NCBI GenBank assembly: GCA_023957335.1
Contig: JAMLHC010000004.1
Span: 186,001-250,000 of the forward strand
From: Bacteroidota bacterium
GTDB lineage: Bacteria; Bacteroidota; Bacteroidia; NS11-12g; UBA955
Reading direction: 5' to 3'
DNA length: 64,000 bases
A program made the translations under genes and the position numbers. The notes under the pieces are model-generated. The model was not told the origin of the DNA, ran no database searches, and saw nothing but the letters and a program-made list of their open reading frames with translations. Positions 7,384-17,172 of the stretch are shown piece by piece; the first letter of the stretch is position 1; each line of letters opens with the position of its first letter.

Positions 7384-9368
7384 AATACTTAGAGTGGAAT
7401 AATATCATATCAGAATACTTTTTCAATCCTGCCAACGCAGGTAGGGACATTTATTTGTACCTAACCAAGAACGACATCATAAACATTGGGAGGCCACATT
7501 TTACTGATGAAACAGAAGAAAATATTTGGAATGATTTTATCACTTCTATCAAGCGTGGCATTCCGGGTTCAAACGGAAATACTATTGCAAAAGCAAAATT
7601 TGCTCATTCAAAAAACAACCTTGTTGGCTTAAAGAAATCGGACGGAACATTTGCTACAATAGATGATGTTCCTGTTATTTTTCCACCGTACATTTCATTC
7701 CTAATTTTCATTGTATTACCGTTAGTAGAAAATGTAGATGACACTAACTTAAGAGCAAACAACTATTATGGCAGACTGAATGCCTTTTTACAAAATCATC
7801 AAATAAATGAAAACATCGGGACAAACGATTTTAACAGCAATCAAATAAATTGTTTGTGGGAAGATTTAGCAACTTGGGCAAATATAAAAAACAACGGAGA
7901 TTTGGGAGTATTCAACCTCATTCCGTTTTCAAATACTAATTGGATTTATGTTGGGAAAGTTTTTTCGCAATGCGTTTTACCGCCAAAGTTTTTAAACCGT
8001 TTACCGGAATTATTTGAAGCTATCGGGTTAGTTCCTGATACTTTTTACGAAGACCGTTTTTTGCAAGAAAAAATCAAAAACAGCAGAACGGATTTAATTC
8101 CTAAAAACACATTAGACTTTTTGAAAAAAGATGATGAGTTAGCAAATTCTATCATTCAAACCATACAACGCCAATATAGGAAATGGACAGGCGAAACTCA
8201 CGAAGAAATTGAAGAGGGAACAACACTACGAAAGAAAAGAAATTACACGATTGCACCTTTGTTCCTTCAATTCAAAGTAAATACCAATGATGAAGAAATT
8301 AAGTTTTCGTACAGAATGTATTCTTCTAATGATTATCCCGAAGATTTGAAATTTGATACACTTGAAAACTTGTATGAAATAAATGGTTGGTCTAAAACGC
8401 TTCCGCTTGATTTCACAGAAGGACTTGAACTCAAAGACAATTTCAATAAATGGATTGCAAAATTCCCTGACCGTGATGTAAGATTATTTGTAAGTGCGGG
8501 AACACAACAATTAAGTAATGATTTTTGGATTGAAACAGACGTTCTTTCAAAAACAGACCGAATGTATTTGTTATGCAAAAATGGGAAACAAAAAGAAATA
8601 GAAGATTGGGGAAAAACATTTAGCAACGGAAATTTTAAAAAAGAAGATTTTGATGGTTTGCCTGAAAACTATTCGCTGTTTTGGTTTCGCAATCCAACAC
8701 AAGGTCTTTCTGAAATTTCAATTCTTACGCTCTACACTGAAAAACGGATTGAGTTGGTTGGTGGACTAAAAGTGAGTTTCAGAACGTACACCAATAACTT
8801 TTTGCCGGAAGTTGAAATTATCAATTCAGACGGCAATGAAACCGTGTATTTACAATACAAAGGAACTGACGAAAAGATATTTCTTTCTAAAAAAACATCA
8901 CTCAATGCTCGTTGGTTTTTACCCGAAAAAACGGCAATAAATACCGATTTTTACATAAAAGTTGAGAACGAAAATTTTGCAGGAAATGAGCTTGCATACA
9001 ATCTTTCTTCATCTGACAACACAGCATTAAAAATTGATGATTCTAAATTGCCGAAACGAGATTCCTTTGTAATCAACGGACACAACAAATCTGAAAGAAC
9101 TGGGATAATGTTCAGTATAGGGCTGATTAAAAGCCAATATATGGATTTTATTACCCAGATAGGAACAGACAGTGATTTAAGCTTGCCTCACTCAATCCCG
9201 AGAGTTGGAATAACAGGTGAAGAGATGTTGAGCGATGACAGCGACCAACGATACATCTCCGCTTCCATAAGCATTTTAGGTACAGGCTTGTCTGACTCCT
9301 TTGTTAGGAAGCCTGCCTCTCCCTCCCTCCAGATTTACAGTATAACCAATACCTCATATAATGTCTAA
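7380..9368 (+). CDS. large protein of unknown function, third gene of the AbiE operon
   Basis: I do not recognise this 662-residue protein. It has no signal peptide, no membrane helix clearly long enough, and no P-loop or obvious nuclease motif. The N-terminus (WNNIISEYFFNPANAGRDIYL) and a hydrophobic stretch PPYISFLIFIVLPLVE (about 100-115) precede an alpha-rich region. From about residue 270 the protein is rich in charged, probably beta-strand segments (residues 270-560). The start overlaps the toxin stop by 4 nt and its stop overlaps the next start by 8 nt, so it is co-translated with a toxin-antitoxin pair. A role in defence is inferred from position only. Base composition is similar to its neighbours. 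Confidence 0.8.
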   Translation: MKYLEWNNIISEYFFNPANAGRDIYLYLTKNDIINIGRPHFTDETEENIWNDFITSIKRGIPGSNGNTIAKAKFAHSKNNLVGLKKSDGTFATIDDVPVIFPPYISFLIFIVLPLVENVDDTNLRANNYYGRLNAFLQNHQINENIGTNDFNSNQINCLWEDLATWANIKNNGDLGVFNLIPFSNTNWIYVGKVFSQCVLPPKFLNRLPELFEAIGLVPDTFYEDRFLQEKIKNSRTDLIPKNTLDFLKKDDELANSIIQTIQRQYRKWTGETHEEIEEGTTLRKKRNYTIAPLFLQFKVNTNDEEIKFSYRMYSSNDYPEDLKFDTLENLYEINGWSKTLPLDFTEGLELKDNFNKWIAKFPDRDVRLFVSAGTQQLSNDFWIETDVLSKTDRMYLLCKNGKQKEIEDWGKTFSNGNFKKEDFDGLPENYSLFWFRNPTQGLSEISILTLYTEKRIELVGGLKVSFRTYTNNFLPEVEIINSDGNETVYLQYKGTDEKIFLSKKTSLNARWFLPEKTAINTDFYIKVENENFAGNELAYNLSSSDNTALKIDDSKLPKRDSFVINGHNKSERTGIMFSIGLIKSQYMDFITQIGTDSDLSLPHSIPRVGITGEEMLSDDSDQRYISASISILGTGLSDSFVRKPASPSLQIYSITNTSYNV

Positions 9369-10758
9369 CAACTATTTAAACATACAGAATGACAAAAAGG
9401 CTGTGAACCCAAATATCAGCATTGCGCAATTTATCAGTGATTTGAAAGTTGTAGAAGATATATATTTCAATGTTTTTGATGATAAAGATTTAAAAAAGAC
9501 CTGTACAAGAATTAGAGTACATTATTATGGTGATGCAATAAAATTTAATTCTATTCAAGCACCATTTATAGGAGATGTTTTTAACAATACTATCCCATTA
9601 GCATCTTATTATGATTCAGTGAATAATGAAAGAAGACTTTATTGGGAACACTTCTTTTTAATGAATAAATCAATAGTTTATGAAAGATTAACATCGCAAG
9701 CAAGTGAGAATGGAATAGGAGATAATCCTAGTCCTTATTTGGTACACAACGGGAATAAAATAGATTTAGGTCAGGTTCTATATGGGTTTGAATCATTGGT
9801 TTATCAAAAAGATGTCGGGGATTACAAGGAATATGATACATATCAGGAACCTAATCCTAATAGAAGTCCAAAAACATATAGCAGATCCTATAATTCAATA
9901 CCTTTAAGAAGGATTAATGATTTAGCGGGCTGGTTAGCAAATGTTGCAACACCAATATCAGAGGTATTACAACATAGAATAAATGGAGAGTCTAAGTATA
10001 AAGATGACAAAAAAATAAAAAATCCACCTGCTTCAGAAACAGAAAGAGATAGATATTATGAAATATCAGCTCCTGATGCTGATTTATTTGGAAATGTGGA
10101 TGCAATAGGTATCTATTACGCATATAAAAAATTAGAAAGTTATTATTTAAATAATAATAGCGAAAAACCCAGATTATCTGACGTTTTTGAATTATACTAC
10201 ACAGGTAAATCTCGCTTAAAATTCAACCACCTAGCTGCATTTATACCAGGAGAACCTCAACCTATGTCACATACAGCAGATAAAAGATGGTTGATATTTA
10301 GCATTCATTTTGGGTTTGCTAAATATATAGGTATGAATAAGTTTCAATGGATACCTGAAAGCGAAGCATGGCATATTTTTTTAACTGAAACTACAAAGGA
10401 ATCAAATCATATTAATCATAAGTCTTTGAATGAAAGGTTAACTTTGTTCGCTGAGTTTTGGGCTACAATATTACCCTTTTACGGCAAGGATGCTTTTTGG
10501 ATGTGGGGGAAGAAAAAAAGTGAAGGATTGAGGGTGGCAGACATTGGAGTTACGATGGCTGCTAATTTAGATCCCTTTGCTATTCCTTTTTTGGGATACA
10601 AAATATTTAAATTTGACTCTTCTAATGATATGTTAAACGCTACTGATTTAACAAATATTGAAAACAACAAGAAATATTTTTTTGAGACTAAATTTTTACC
10701 TTGGTTAAAGGCAAAAATCCTCACAGACATAACAGACATAACACTCACAAATGATTAA
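9361..10758 (+). CDS. unknown protein, fourth gene of the AbiE operon
   Basis: The 465-residue protein is not recognised. It appears cytosolic, with many aromatic and acidic residues (HYYGDAIKF, YYDSVNNERRLYWEHFF) and Trp-rich segments near the C-terminus (FWATILPFYGKDAFWMWGKKKSE, split around residue 375). No Walker, PD-(D/E)xK, HNH or HEPN motif was found. It overlaps the genes on both sides by 8 nt, so it is likely made in fixed ratio with the 662-residue protein and the following membrane protein. From 9361 on the DNA is noticeably more AT-rich than in the preceding genes, hinting that the block may have been assembled from more than one source. Confidence 0.78.
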   Translation: MSNNYLNIQNDKKAVNPNISIAQFISDLKVVEDIYFNVFDDKDLKKTCTRIRVHYYGDAIKFNSIQAPFIGDVFNNTIPLASYYDSVNNERRLYWEHFFLMNKSIVYERLTSQASENGIGDNPSPYLVHNGNKIDLGQVLYGFESLVYQKDVGDYKEYDTYQEPNPNRSPKTYSRSYNSIPLRRINDLAGWLANVATPISEVLQHRINGESKYKDDKKIKNPPASETERDRYYEISAPDADLFGNVDAIGIYYAYKKLESYYLNNNSEKPRLSDVFELYYTGKSRLKFNHLAAFIPGEPQPMSHTADKRWLIFSIHFGFAKYIGMNKFQWIPESEAWHIFLTETTKESNHINHKSLNERLTLFAEFWATILPFYGKDAFWMWGKKKSEGLRVADIGVTMAANLDPFAIPFLGYKIFKFDSSNDMLNATDLTNIENNKKYFFETKFLPWLKAKILTDITDITLTND

Positions 10759-11068
10759 ATATTTAAAATATATTGACTGGGCATTGTTTATTATCAATAT
10801 AGTAATTTTTGCGTTATTTATATTTACATTATTTATATCTCCAACTCGTTATGCAGCTTACACTCTTTCAGAAAGAATTGGTGATTTGTTTGGTTATGCC
10901 TTTATTTATGGTTATCCTATTGTATGGATTGTTTTGTGGCAATTAAAAAAACATCACATTACAAAGTCTTCACCTATTATTTGGACAATTAATACTTTCT
11001 TTTTTGTTATTTCATTGATTTTTCTTCTAACCGAATTTGTGGATTTTAACATTTTCAGGGTTTCTTAA
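10751..11068 (+). CDS. small three-helix membrane protein, fifth gene of the AbiE operon
   Basis: The 105-residue protein has three predicted transmembrane helices: about residues 8-30 (YIDWALFIINIVIFALFIF), 45-65 (GDLFGYAFIYGYPIVWIVL) and 76-96 (PIIWTINTFFFVISLIFLL). No family is recognised. It overlaps the 465-residue gene by 8 nt. Small membrane proteins at the end of anti-phage operons are often effectors that damage the membrane; here that is only an analogy, and a simple accessory or hitch-hiking gene is equally possible. Confidence 0.65.
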   Translation: MIKYLKYIDWALFIINIVIFALFIFTLFISPTRYAAYTLSERIGDLFGYAFIYGYPIVWIVLWQLKKHHITKSSPIIWTINTFFFVISLIFLLTEFVDFNIFRVS

Positions 11069-11078
11069 TTAATAACTT

Positions 11079-11390
11079 ATGCCTAAATTCTATCCCCGAG
11101 TATCAAAGTTAATATCGTCAGACCGGCTTCCCGCTTACTTTAGCGAGGTTAGCAATGTATTTGACAAGCTATATTTCAGAAACTTCCAAACAGTAAAAAG
11201 TCTTGATGGAGTGACTGTTTCATATGTAATTGAACTGATAAGTTACAAAGAGCTAAAAATAGAAATAGCTGGCTCTGGTTTTAGTTTATTGCTAAATCCT
11301 GACTTTGAAAGCGATGGGTATAGCGCTTTTCCACTTTCTTTTAGCACACGATGGGGGATTAGAAAATATATTAAAAACTTCAATATTTCT
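11079..11390 (+). pseudogene. unknown gene truncated by a MITE-like insertion
   Basis: An ATG 10 nt after the membrane-protein stop opens a frame of about 104 sensible codons (MPKFYPRVSKL...). At 11391 the frame runs straight into a hairpin repeat and continues with repeat-derived sequence to 11594. The first part (ELKIEIAGSGFSLLLNPDF) looks like a genuine alpha/beta protein but belongs to no family I know. It would have been the sixth gene of the AbiE operon. No continuation of the frame is recognised beyond the element, so the 3' part is lost or has diverged. Confidence 0.5.
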
Positions 11391-11689
11391 AGCCGTGGTT
11401 GGTGTTGTCACCAACCACACCAAGAAAAACCAACCGAATACCCTTACCTAAAACCTGCATTATCACAAAACTTTAAAAATCAGCATAAAATGGTTAAAAC
11501 CATTGTAAATATATTCGTGTACATTCATAGCCCACGGTTTAAACCGTGGGCTATGATGAAAATGAATAAACAAAAAACGTTTGAACGGTTTTAATTTTAC
11601 ATTCAAACAATCAATTATGCCACAATCATTCAATAAAATATGGATACTCGCCATTTTAGGAGTGGTTGGTGACAACACCAACCACGGCT
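11391..11689. mobile_element. MITE/REP-like element with hairpin terminal inverted repeats
   Basis: Two exactly complementary 28-bp sequences at 11391-11418 and 11662-11689 bound a 299-bp segment with no credible gene. Each terminal repeat is itself a hairpin (GTGGTTGGTG-TTGT-CACCAACCAC). In the centre is a perfect 32-bp palindrome at 11525-11556 (arms TCATAGCCCACGGTTT / AAACCGTGGGCTATGA). Short palindromes of this kind resemble REP sequences mobilised by IS200-like RAYT transposases in Bacteroidota; no such transposase is in the window. A shorter degenerate relative of the outer hairpin is at 32404-32419. The element interrupts the gene before it and lies directly ahead of the acetyltransferase gene. 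Confidence 0.7.
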
Positions 11690-11746
11690 ATAAAAGACAA
11701 GACACAAAACACGTATTTTGCAATTACGTTTAAAACAATTCATAAT

Positions 11747-12190
11747 TTGATTACGATAAGAGAATACCAAACAAATGACAAGAATGACGTAATTAATTTA
11801 ATCAAGTTAAATACACCAAAGTTTTTTGCACCTGAAGAAGAAGACGACTTAAAGAAATATTTAGAAACGGAAAGAGAACTTTATTTTGTTTTACTTTATG
11901 ACAAAAAAATTGTTGGATGTGGTGGAATCAACTTTACAGACGACAAGTCAATAGGCAAAATTAGTTGGGATATATTTCATCCTGATTATCAAGGAAAACA
12001 TTTAGGAACTCAACTCTTAAATTATAGAATCGAAAAACTAAAATCAATTAATACCATTAAAAAAGTAACGGTCAGGACTTCCCAATTCGCTTACAAATTC
12101 TATGAAAAAAGCGGATTTGAATTAACAGAAATAAAAAAGGATTTTTGGGCAAAAGGCATTGATATGTACAATATGGTGTTTAAAGGTTAA
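11747..12190 (+). CDS. GNAT-family N-acetyltransferase
   Basis: The frame encodes a GNAT fold of about 147 residues. It has an N-terminal strand-helix (ITIREYQTNDKNDVINLI), a central strand LLYDKKIVGCGGINF, the acetyl-CoA binding loop at HPDYQGKHLGTQLL (the Q/RxxGxG/A pattern is QGKHLGTQ), and the C-terminal FYEKSGFELTE. Substrate is unknown. The start is uncertain: the only upstream ATG (11666) lies within the terminal hairpin of the MITE-like element, so I prefer TTG 11747, which gives a normal family length. The original start region and promoter may have been replaced by the insertion. Confidence 0.7.
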   Translation: MITIREYQTNDKNDVINLIKLNTPKFFAPEEEDDLKKYLETERELYFVLLYDKKIVGCGGINFTDDKSIGKISWDIFHPDYQGKHLGTQLLNYRIEKLKSINTIKKVTVRTSQFAYKFYEKSGFELTEIKKDFWAKGIDMYNMVFKG

Positions 12191-12262
12191 AAACCAAAAG
12201 ATACAGGAACTGTTAGGCGTCCTGAGTTAGTCGAAGGAAGCCCCACTCGTCACCCTACAAGA

Positions 12263-13219
12263 CTAAAACACTGCCTTCGCAATCTGTCTGATATTGTCGC
12301 TTTTGCCCATTGAATAAAAATGCAGAACGGGCACACCAAATTCAATGAGTTCCTTGCACTGATTTATTGCCCACTCTATTCCTATTTGTTTGATAGCATG
12401 GTTGTCTTTGGCTGATTCTACTGCATTTATCAAGTCTTCTGGCAAGTCTATTTTAAATACTTTGGGAAGCATTTTCAGGTGTGTTTTGGTGGCAATGGGT
12501 TTGATTCCCGGAATAATGGGGACAGTAATTCCCAATGCTCTTGCTTCATTTACAAAACGAAAGAATTTTTTATTGTCAAAAAACATTTGGGTAACAACAT
12601 AATGCGCTCCTGCGTCAACTTTTTCTTTCAACCTTTGCAAATCATATTTCAGAGAAGGTGCTTCAATGTGTTTCTCCGGATAACCGGCTACACCAATGCA
12701 GAATTTTTTTTCGTATTCATGTGTAATTTCTCCGCTCAGGTATTTGCCATCACACAAATCGTTAAGATGTTTGACCAAGTCTTTTGCATAAGTATGTCCG
12801 CCTTCTGTGGGTTGAAAGTGTGTTTGACCTTTCATGGCATCTCCTCTAAGAGCCATTATGTTTTCGATTCCCAAATACAGACAGTCTATGAGCAAGTACT
12901 CCGTTTCTTCCTTGGTAAACCCTCCACAAAGCACATGGGGCACTGTATCCACGTTGTATTTGTGTTGTATGGAGGCACAGATTCCCAAGGTTCCCGGTCT
13001 CATTCGGGTGATTTTGCGCTCCATTAAACCATTTCCTCTGTCAATAAAGACATACTCTTCTCTGGAAGTAGTAACATCAATAAAAGGGGGTTTAAACTCC
13101 ATCAAGGGGTCTATATTATTATATAAATCTTCAATGCTTGTTCCTTTGGTAGGGGGGACAATTTCTGCGGAAAAAAGGGTCTTACCCTTTGCATTTTTAA
13201 TATGTTCTGTAATTTTCAT
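12263..13219 (-). CDS. metF: 5,10-methylenetetrahydrofolate reductase
   Basis: The 318-residue MetF reduces 5,10-methylene-THF to 5-methyl-THF with FAD, supplying the methyl donor for methionine synthase. Family features are the N-terminal strand SAEIVPPTKG, the conserved segment GDAMKGQTHFQPTEGGHTYA with the FAD/folate loop, CIGVAGYPEKHIEA, and TQMFFDNKKFF. It lies 18 nt downstream of metH on the same strand, so both enzymes of the last two steps of methionine synthesis are in one operon. The SAM riboswitch ahead of metH probably controls both. Confidence 0.95.
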   Translation of the reverse strand: MKITEHIKNAKGKTLFSAEIVPPTKGTSIEDLYNNIDPLMEFKPPFIDVTTSREEYVFIDRGNGLMERKITRMRPGTLGICASIQHKYNVDTVPHVLCGGFTKEETEYLLIDCLYLGIENIMALRGDAMKGQTHFQPTEGGHTYAKDLVKHLNDLCDGKYLSGEITHEYEKKFCIGVAGYPEKHIEAPSLKYDLQRLKEKVDAGAHYVVTQMFFDNKKFFRFVNEARALGITVPIIPGIKPIATKTHLKMLPKVFKIDLPEDLINAVESAKDNHAIKQIGIEWAINQCKELIEFGVPVLHFYSMGKSDNIRQIAKAVF

Positions 13220-13237
13220 TCTGAATTTTTTGTGGGT

Positions 13238-16200
13238 TTAATCAACAAGGTTTGCATTCAGCCATTTTTTGGCTTCATCCTCTGTTATGCCTCTTCTTTG
13301 GATATATTCTTGAAACTGGTCCGGCTGAATTTTTCCAACGCCAAAATACTTACTTTCCGGGTGGGCAAAATAATATCCACTCACGCTGGCTGCGGGCCAC
13401 ATAGCAAAACCGTGGGTGAGTTTAACTCCAATTTTTTCTTCCACTTGAAGCAAATCCCAAATGGTTTTTTTGTCCAAATGGTCGGGACAAGCGGGATAGC
13501 CGGGAGCCGGTCTGATGCCTCTGTAAGCCTCACGGATAATTTCTGTATTACTCAATTTCTCTGTGGCTGCATATCCCCAGTATTGTGTTCTAATCTGATG
13601 ATGCAAATACTCTGCAAATGCTTCTGCAAAGCGGTCTGCCAACGCCTGAACCAATATGGCATTATAATCATCCAGTTTGTTTTTGTATTCTGCAACCATT
13701 TCTTCTGTGCCAAATCCCGCACTCACACAGAAACAACCCATATAGTCAGTGATTCCGGTGTTTTCGGGTGCTACAAAATCGGCTAAGGCAAGGTAGCTAT
13801 TGTCTGATTTCTTGTATTGTTGGCGCAGGGTAATAAACTTGGCTATTTTATTTCCTTTTTCATCTTTCACAAAAAGATCATCATTGACAGAGTTGGCAGG
13901 AAAAAGACCAAAAATTGCCCTTGCTTTCAACCTCTTATTTTGAATGATGTCGCGAATGATAACTTGCGCATCATTAAACACTTCGGTGGCTTGTTTTCCA
14001 ATTTTCTCATCATTCAAAATATCCGGATATTTCCCGTGCAGTTCCCAGCTTCTGAAAAAAGGCGACCAATCGAAGAACTCCAACAATTTTTCCAAGTCTT
14101 GGTCTTCAATGATGGTAATTCCGAGCATATTTGGGGTTATAATGTCCTCTTGTCTAAACTCAATTTTATATCTGTTTTCTCTTGCAAATTCAAGACTGAC
14201 GTATTCTTTGTTACTCCTGCGATTCAGAAATTGTTGTCTAAAATCCTGATATTCGTTTTTAATTGCTAATCCGTAATCTGCATTTTTATCCTTGTTTAAC
14301 AGATTAGATACTACGCCCACCGCTCTGGAAGCATCATTCACATGAACAACAGTTTGAGTATAAACAGGGTCAATCTTAACGGAAGTGTGAGCCTTTGATG
14401 TGGTAGCACCACCAATCAGTAAAGGGAATTTTAATTGTTTTCTTTCTAATTCGGAAGCAACATGCACCATTTCATCTAAGCTGGGTGTAATCAAACCGCT
14501 CAGCCCAATGGCATCTGCATTCTCGTCAATTGCAGTTTGAATGATTTTTTCAGCCGGAACCATGACACCTAAGTCCACAATTTCGTAGTTGTTGCAACCC
14601 AACACAACAGACACAATGTTTTTGCCTATGTCGTGTACATCTCCCTTTACGGTTGCCATCACAATCTTCCCTGCAGAGGGTTTTGCCAGGTCTTTTTCAG
14701 CTTCAATAAAGGGTTGCAAGTAGGCTACAGCCTTTTTCATTACCCTTGCAGATTTGACCACTTGTGGCAAGAACATTTTTCCGCTTCCAAACAAATCTCC
14801 TACTACGCTCATCCCGTTCATCAGATTAATTTCTATGACATCTAAGGGTTTTGAGGCTTGTAGTCTGGCTGCTTCAACATCTTCAATTATAAATTTATCA
14901 ATGCCCTTGACCAATGCGTGTGTTATTTTGCTTTGCACATCTTGATTTCTCCATGCAAGGTCTTCTACTTTTTCTTTTTTGACTGATTGAATTGTTTCCG
15001 AATACTGCAATAATCTTTCTGTTGCATCTTCATTGCGGTTGAGCATAACGTCTTCAACCAATTTTAATAATTCTTTAGGAATATCATCATATACTGTCAA
15101 CAAAGATGGGTTCACAATACCCATATTCATTCCGGCTTTGATGGCATGAAACAAAAAAACCGAGTGCATAGCTTCTCGAACGGTATCATTTCCTCTAAAT
15201 GAAAAAGAAACGTTAGAAACACCTCCACTCACCGATACATAAGGCAAATTCTGGCGCACCCATTGTGTAGCTTCAATAAAATCAAGGGCGTTTCGTTTGT
15301 GTTCTTCTAAACCGGTTGCAACCGGAAATATATTTAAGTCAATGATAATATCCTCTGCCGGAAAATGTACTTTGTTGACCAGCAAATTATAGGAGCGTTT
15401 ACAAATTTCAATTCTTCTGCTCAAATTATCAGCTTGTCCGGTTTCGTCAAAAGCCATAACAATGACTGCCGCGCCATATCTTTTGATAACAGTGGCTTCG
15501 TGCACAAATTTTTCTTCTCCTTCTTTTAAAGAAATTGAATTTACCACACACTTGCCCTGCATCACTTGTAGTCCGGTTTCAAGAATTTCCCATTTGGAAG
15601 AATCAATCATCATGGGAATTTTGGCGATGTCCGGTTCAGAAGCAATCAGATTCAGAAATTTTCTCATGGCATAAACCCCGTCCAACAAACCATCATCCAT
15701 ATTCACATCCAATATTTGCGCACCTCCTTCTACTTGTTCTCTTGCAATATCAAGTGCTTCGGCATATTTTTCTTCTTTAATCAGTCTTAAGAATTTTTTT
15801 GAGCCGGCAACATTGGTTCTCTCTCCCACATTGATAAAGTTGGATTCTGCGGTAATTACCAAGGGTTCTAAACCGGATAAACGCAGGGGCTTAGTTTGCT
15901 CGGTTTGTTGTTGATTGGTATTGCGTAACTTGTAGGAAGTGTGTGCCACATAATCTGCAAAAGCTTTGATATGATCCGGGGTGGTTCCGCAACACCCCCC
16001 GAGAATATTGACCAAACCTTTGTCAATGTATTCTTTGACTTGCTCCAACATAAATTCCGGTGTGTCATCATATTGTCCAAAAGCATTGGGCAATCCGGCA
16101 TTGGGATACACTGAGGTGTAATAGCTTGTTTTATTTGCAATAGATTCTAAGTAAGGTGTCAACTGTTTTGCACCTAAAGCACAATTGAATCCGACACTCA

Positions 16201-16918
16201 ATAAATCAAGATGTGAAATGGATATTAAAAATGCTTCTGCTGTTTGTCCGGAGAGTGTTCTGCCGGAAGCATCTGTGATGGTTCCGCTCACCATAATGGG
16301 AATTTCAATTCCTTTTTCTTCTTGTATTTGGTCTATGGCAAAGAGGGCAGCTTTGGCATTGAGGGTGTCAAAAATGGTTTCGACAAGCAAGATATCTGCA
16401 CCACCGTCTATCAATGCTTCTGCTTGCTGTTTATAAGCTTTACGCAAATCTTCAAAGGTAATAGCCCGAAATCCGGGATCGTTAATATTGGGTGATAGCG
16501 AAGCGGTTCTATTGGTTGGACCCATAGCTCCTGCAACAAATCTGGGCTTTGATGGATTTTTGGCAGTAAATTCATCACAAGCCTCTCGTGCAATTTTGGC
16601 AGATTGATAATTCAGTTCATAGACAAATTCTTCCATGTGATAATCAGCCATAGCCACGGTTGTAGAAGAAAAGGTGTTGGTTTCTATAATGTCCGAACCG
16701 GCTTCAAGATATGCTCTGTGTATTGCCCCGATTATGTGCGGTTGTGTGAGAGACAGTAAATCATTATTGCCTTTGAGTGAATGTTTCCAATCCTTAAATC
16801 TTTCGCCTCTATAATCATCTTCGGTGAGTTTATAGCGCTGAATCATGGTGCCCATAGCACCATCGAGAATTAAAATTCTTTGTTCTAATAAGTCTGATAT
16901 CTTCTTCTTTGTGTTCAT
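13238..16918 (-). CDS. metH: cobalamin-dependent methionine synthase, full length
   Basis: The 1226-residue enzyme transfers the methyl group of 5-methyl-THF via cobalamin to homocysteine. All four modules are present in order. The homocysteine domain has zinc ligands C246 (GFNCALG), C309 and C310 (GGCCGTT). The pterin-binding domain spans about residues 355-620. The cobalamin domain has DVHDIGKN, with H762 as the lower cobalt ligand, and SGLITPS. The C-terminal activation domain has the SAM-binding [12 protein letters not shown] segment. E. coli MetH is of the same length. A SAM-I riboswitch precedes it, and metF follows. Confidence 0.97.
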   Translation of the reverse strand: MNTKKKISDLLEQRILILDGAMGTMIQRYKLTEDDYRGERFKDWKHSLKGNNDLLSLTQPHIIGAIHRAYLEAGSDIIETNTFSSTTVAMADYHMEEFVYELNYQSAKIAREACDEFTAKNPSKPRFVAGAMGPTNRTASLSPNINDPGFRAITFEDLRKAYKQQAEALIDGGADILLVETIFDTLNAKAALFAIDQIQEEKGIEIPIMVSGTITDASGRTLSGQTAEAFLISISHLDLLSVGFNCALGAKQLTPYLESIANKTSYYTSVYPNAGLPNAFGQYDDTPEFMLEQVKEYIDKGLVNILGGCCGTTPDHIKAFADYVAHTSYKLRNTNQQQTEQTKPLRLSGLEPLVITAESNFINVGERTNVAGSKKFLRLIKEEKYAEALDIAREQVEGGAQILDVNMDDGLLDGVYAMRKFLNLIASEPDIAKIPMMIDSSKWEILETGLQVMQGKCVVNSISLKEGEEKFVHEATVIKRYGAAVIVMAFDETGQADNLSRRIEICKRSYNLLVNKVHFPAEDIIIDLNIFPVATGLEEHKRNALDFIEATQWVRQNLPYVSVSGGVSNVSFSFRGNDTVREAMHSVFLFHAIKAGMNMGIVNPSLLTVYDDIPKELLKLVEDVMLNRNEDATERLLQYSETIQSVKKEKVEDLAWRNQDVQSKITHALVKGIDKFIIEDVEAARLQASKPLDVIEINLMNGMSVVGDLFGSGKMFLPQVVKSARVMKKAVAYLQPFIEAEKDLAKPSAGKIVMATVKGDVHDIGKNIVSVVLGCNNYEIVDLGVMVPAEKIIQTAIDENADAIGLSGLITPSLDEMVHVASELERKQLKFPLLIGGATTSKAHTSVKIDPVYTQTVVHVNDASRAVGVVSNLLNKDKNADYGLAIKNEYQDFRQQFLNRRSNKEYVSLEFARENRYKIEFRQEDIITPNMLGITIIEDQDLEKLLEFFDWSPFFRSWELHGKYPDILNDEKIGKQATEVFNDAQVIIRDIIQNKRLKARAIFGLFPANSVNDDLFVKDEKGNKIAKFITLRQQYKKSDNSYLALADFVAPENTGITDYMGCFCVSAGFGTEEMVAEYKNKLDDYNAILVQALADRFAEAFAEYLHHQIRTQYWGYAATEKLSNTEIIREAYRGIRPAPGYPACPDHLDKKTIWDLLQVEEKIGVKLTHGFAMWPAASVSGYYFAHPESKYFGVGKIQPDQFQEYIQRRGITEDEAKKWLNANLVD

Positions 16919-16979
16919 TTCAATATTTATTTATAAACCGAAATGTTGTCAAGAAGTGATTGGGTCTTGAAATTATGGG

Positions 16980-17078
16980 TTATCTCTCCTGATTTCTCAA
17001 GTAGAATGTAGCACCGTTCTTTTAAAAAAGAGGTTGCCAAGGTTTCATAGGGTCCATTCCCTCCACCTTTCTTGATAA
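16980..17078 (-). promoter_or_regulatory. SAM-I (S-box) riboswitch upstream of metH
   Basis: On the minus strand the leader starts TTATCAAGAAAGGTGGAGGG, continues with GGACCCTATGAAACC and TTGGCAACC, and closes with GAGAGATAA about 100 nt later. These are the P1 strands and the conserved core of the SAM-I aptamer. The aptamer lies about 60 nt before the metH start. A weak TCAAG/CTTGA stem in the remaining leader (about 16948-16970) could belong to the expression platform; no run of T follows, so control may act on translation. A TACTTTTG -10-like box at 17110-17117 fits a promoter just upstream. High SAM would reduce expression of metH and metF. Confidence 0.9.
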
Positions 17079-17172
17079 CATTTCGAATGTAAATGAGCGA
17101 ATACGGGTGCAAAAGTAAGTAAATATTCCTTAAATAAAATCCTGTTTGTCAATAGAAATATGGGGTTGATGA

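Noticed and set aside
11463-11681. Minus-strand frame within the MITE-like element
   Set aside because: It consists of repeat and palindrome sequence only.
12205-12225. GTTAGGC motif after the acetyltransferase gene as a further attC core
   Set aside because: The 7-mer matches the core consensus, but no paired left box or stem is present nearby, so chance is the simpler explanation.
13202-16600. Several long open frames on the plus strand opposite metH and metF
   Set aside because: They are shadows of the strongly conserved methionine genes; the translations lack family character and natural composition.
16927-17112. 61-codon frame on the minus strand upstream of metH
   Set aside because: It overlaps the SAM-I riboswitch aptamer exactly and has no protein-like features.
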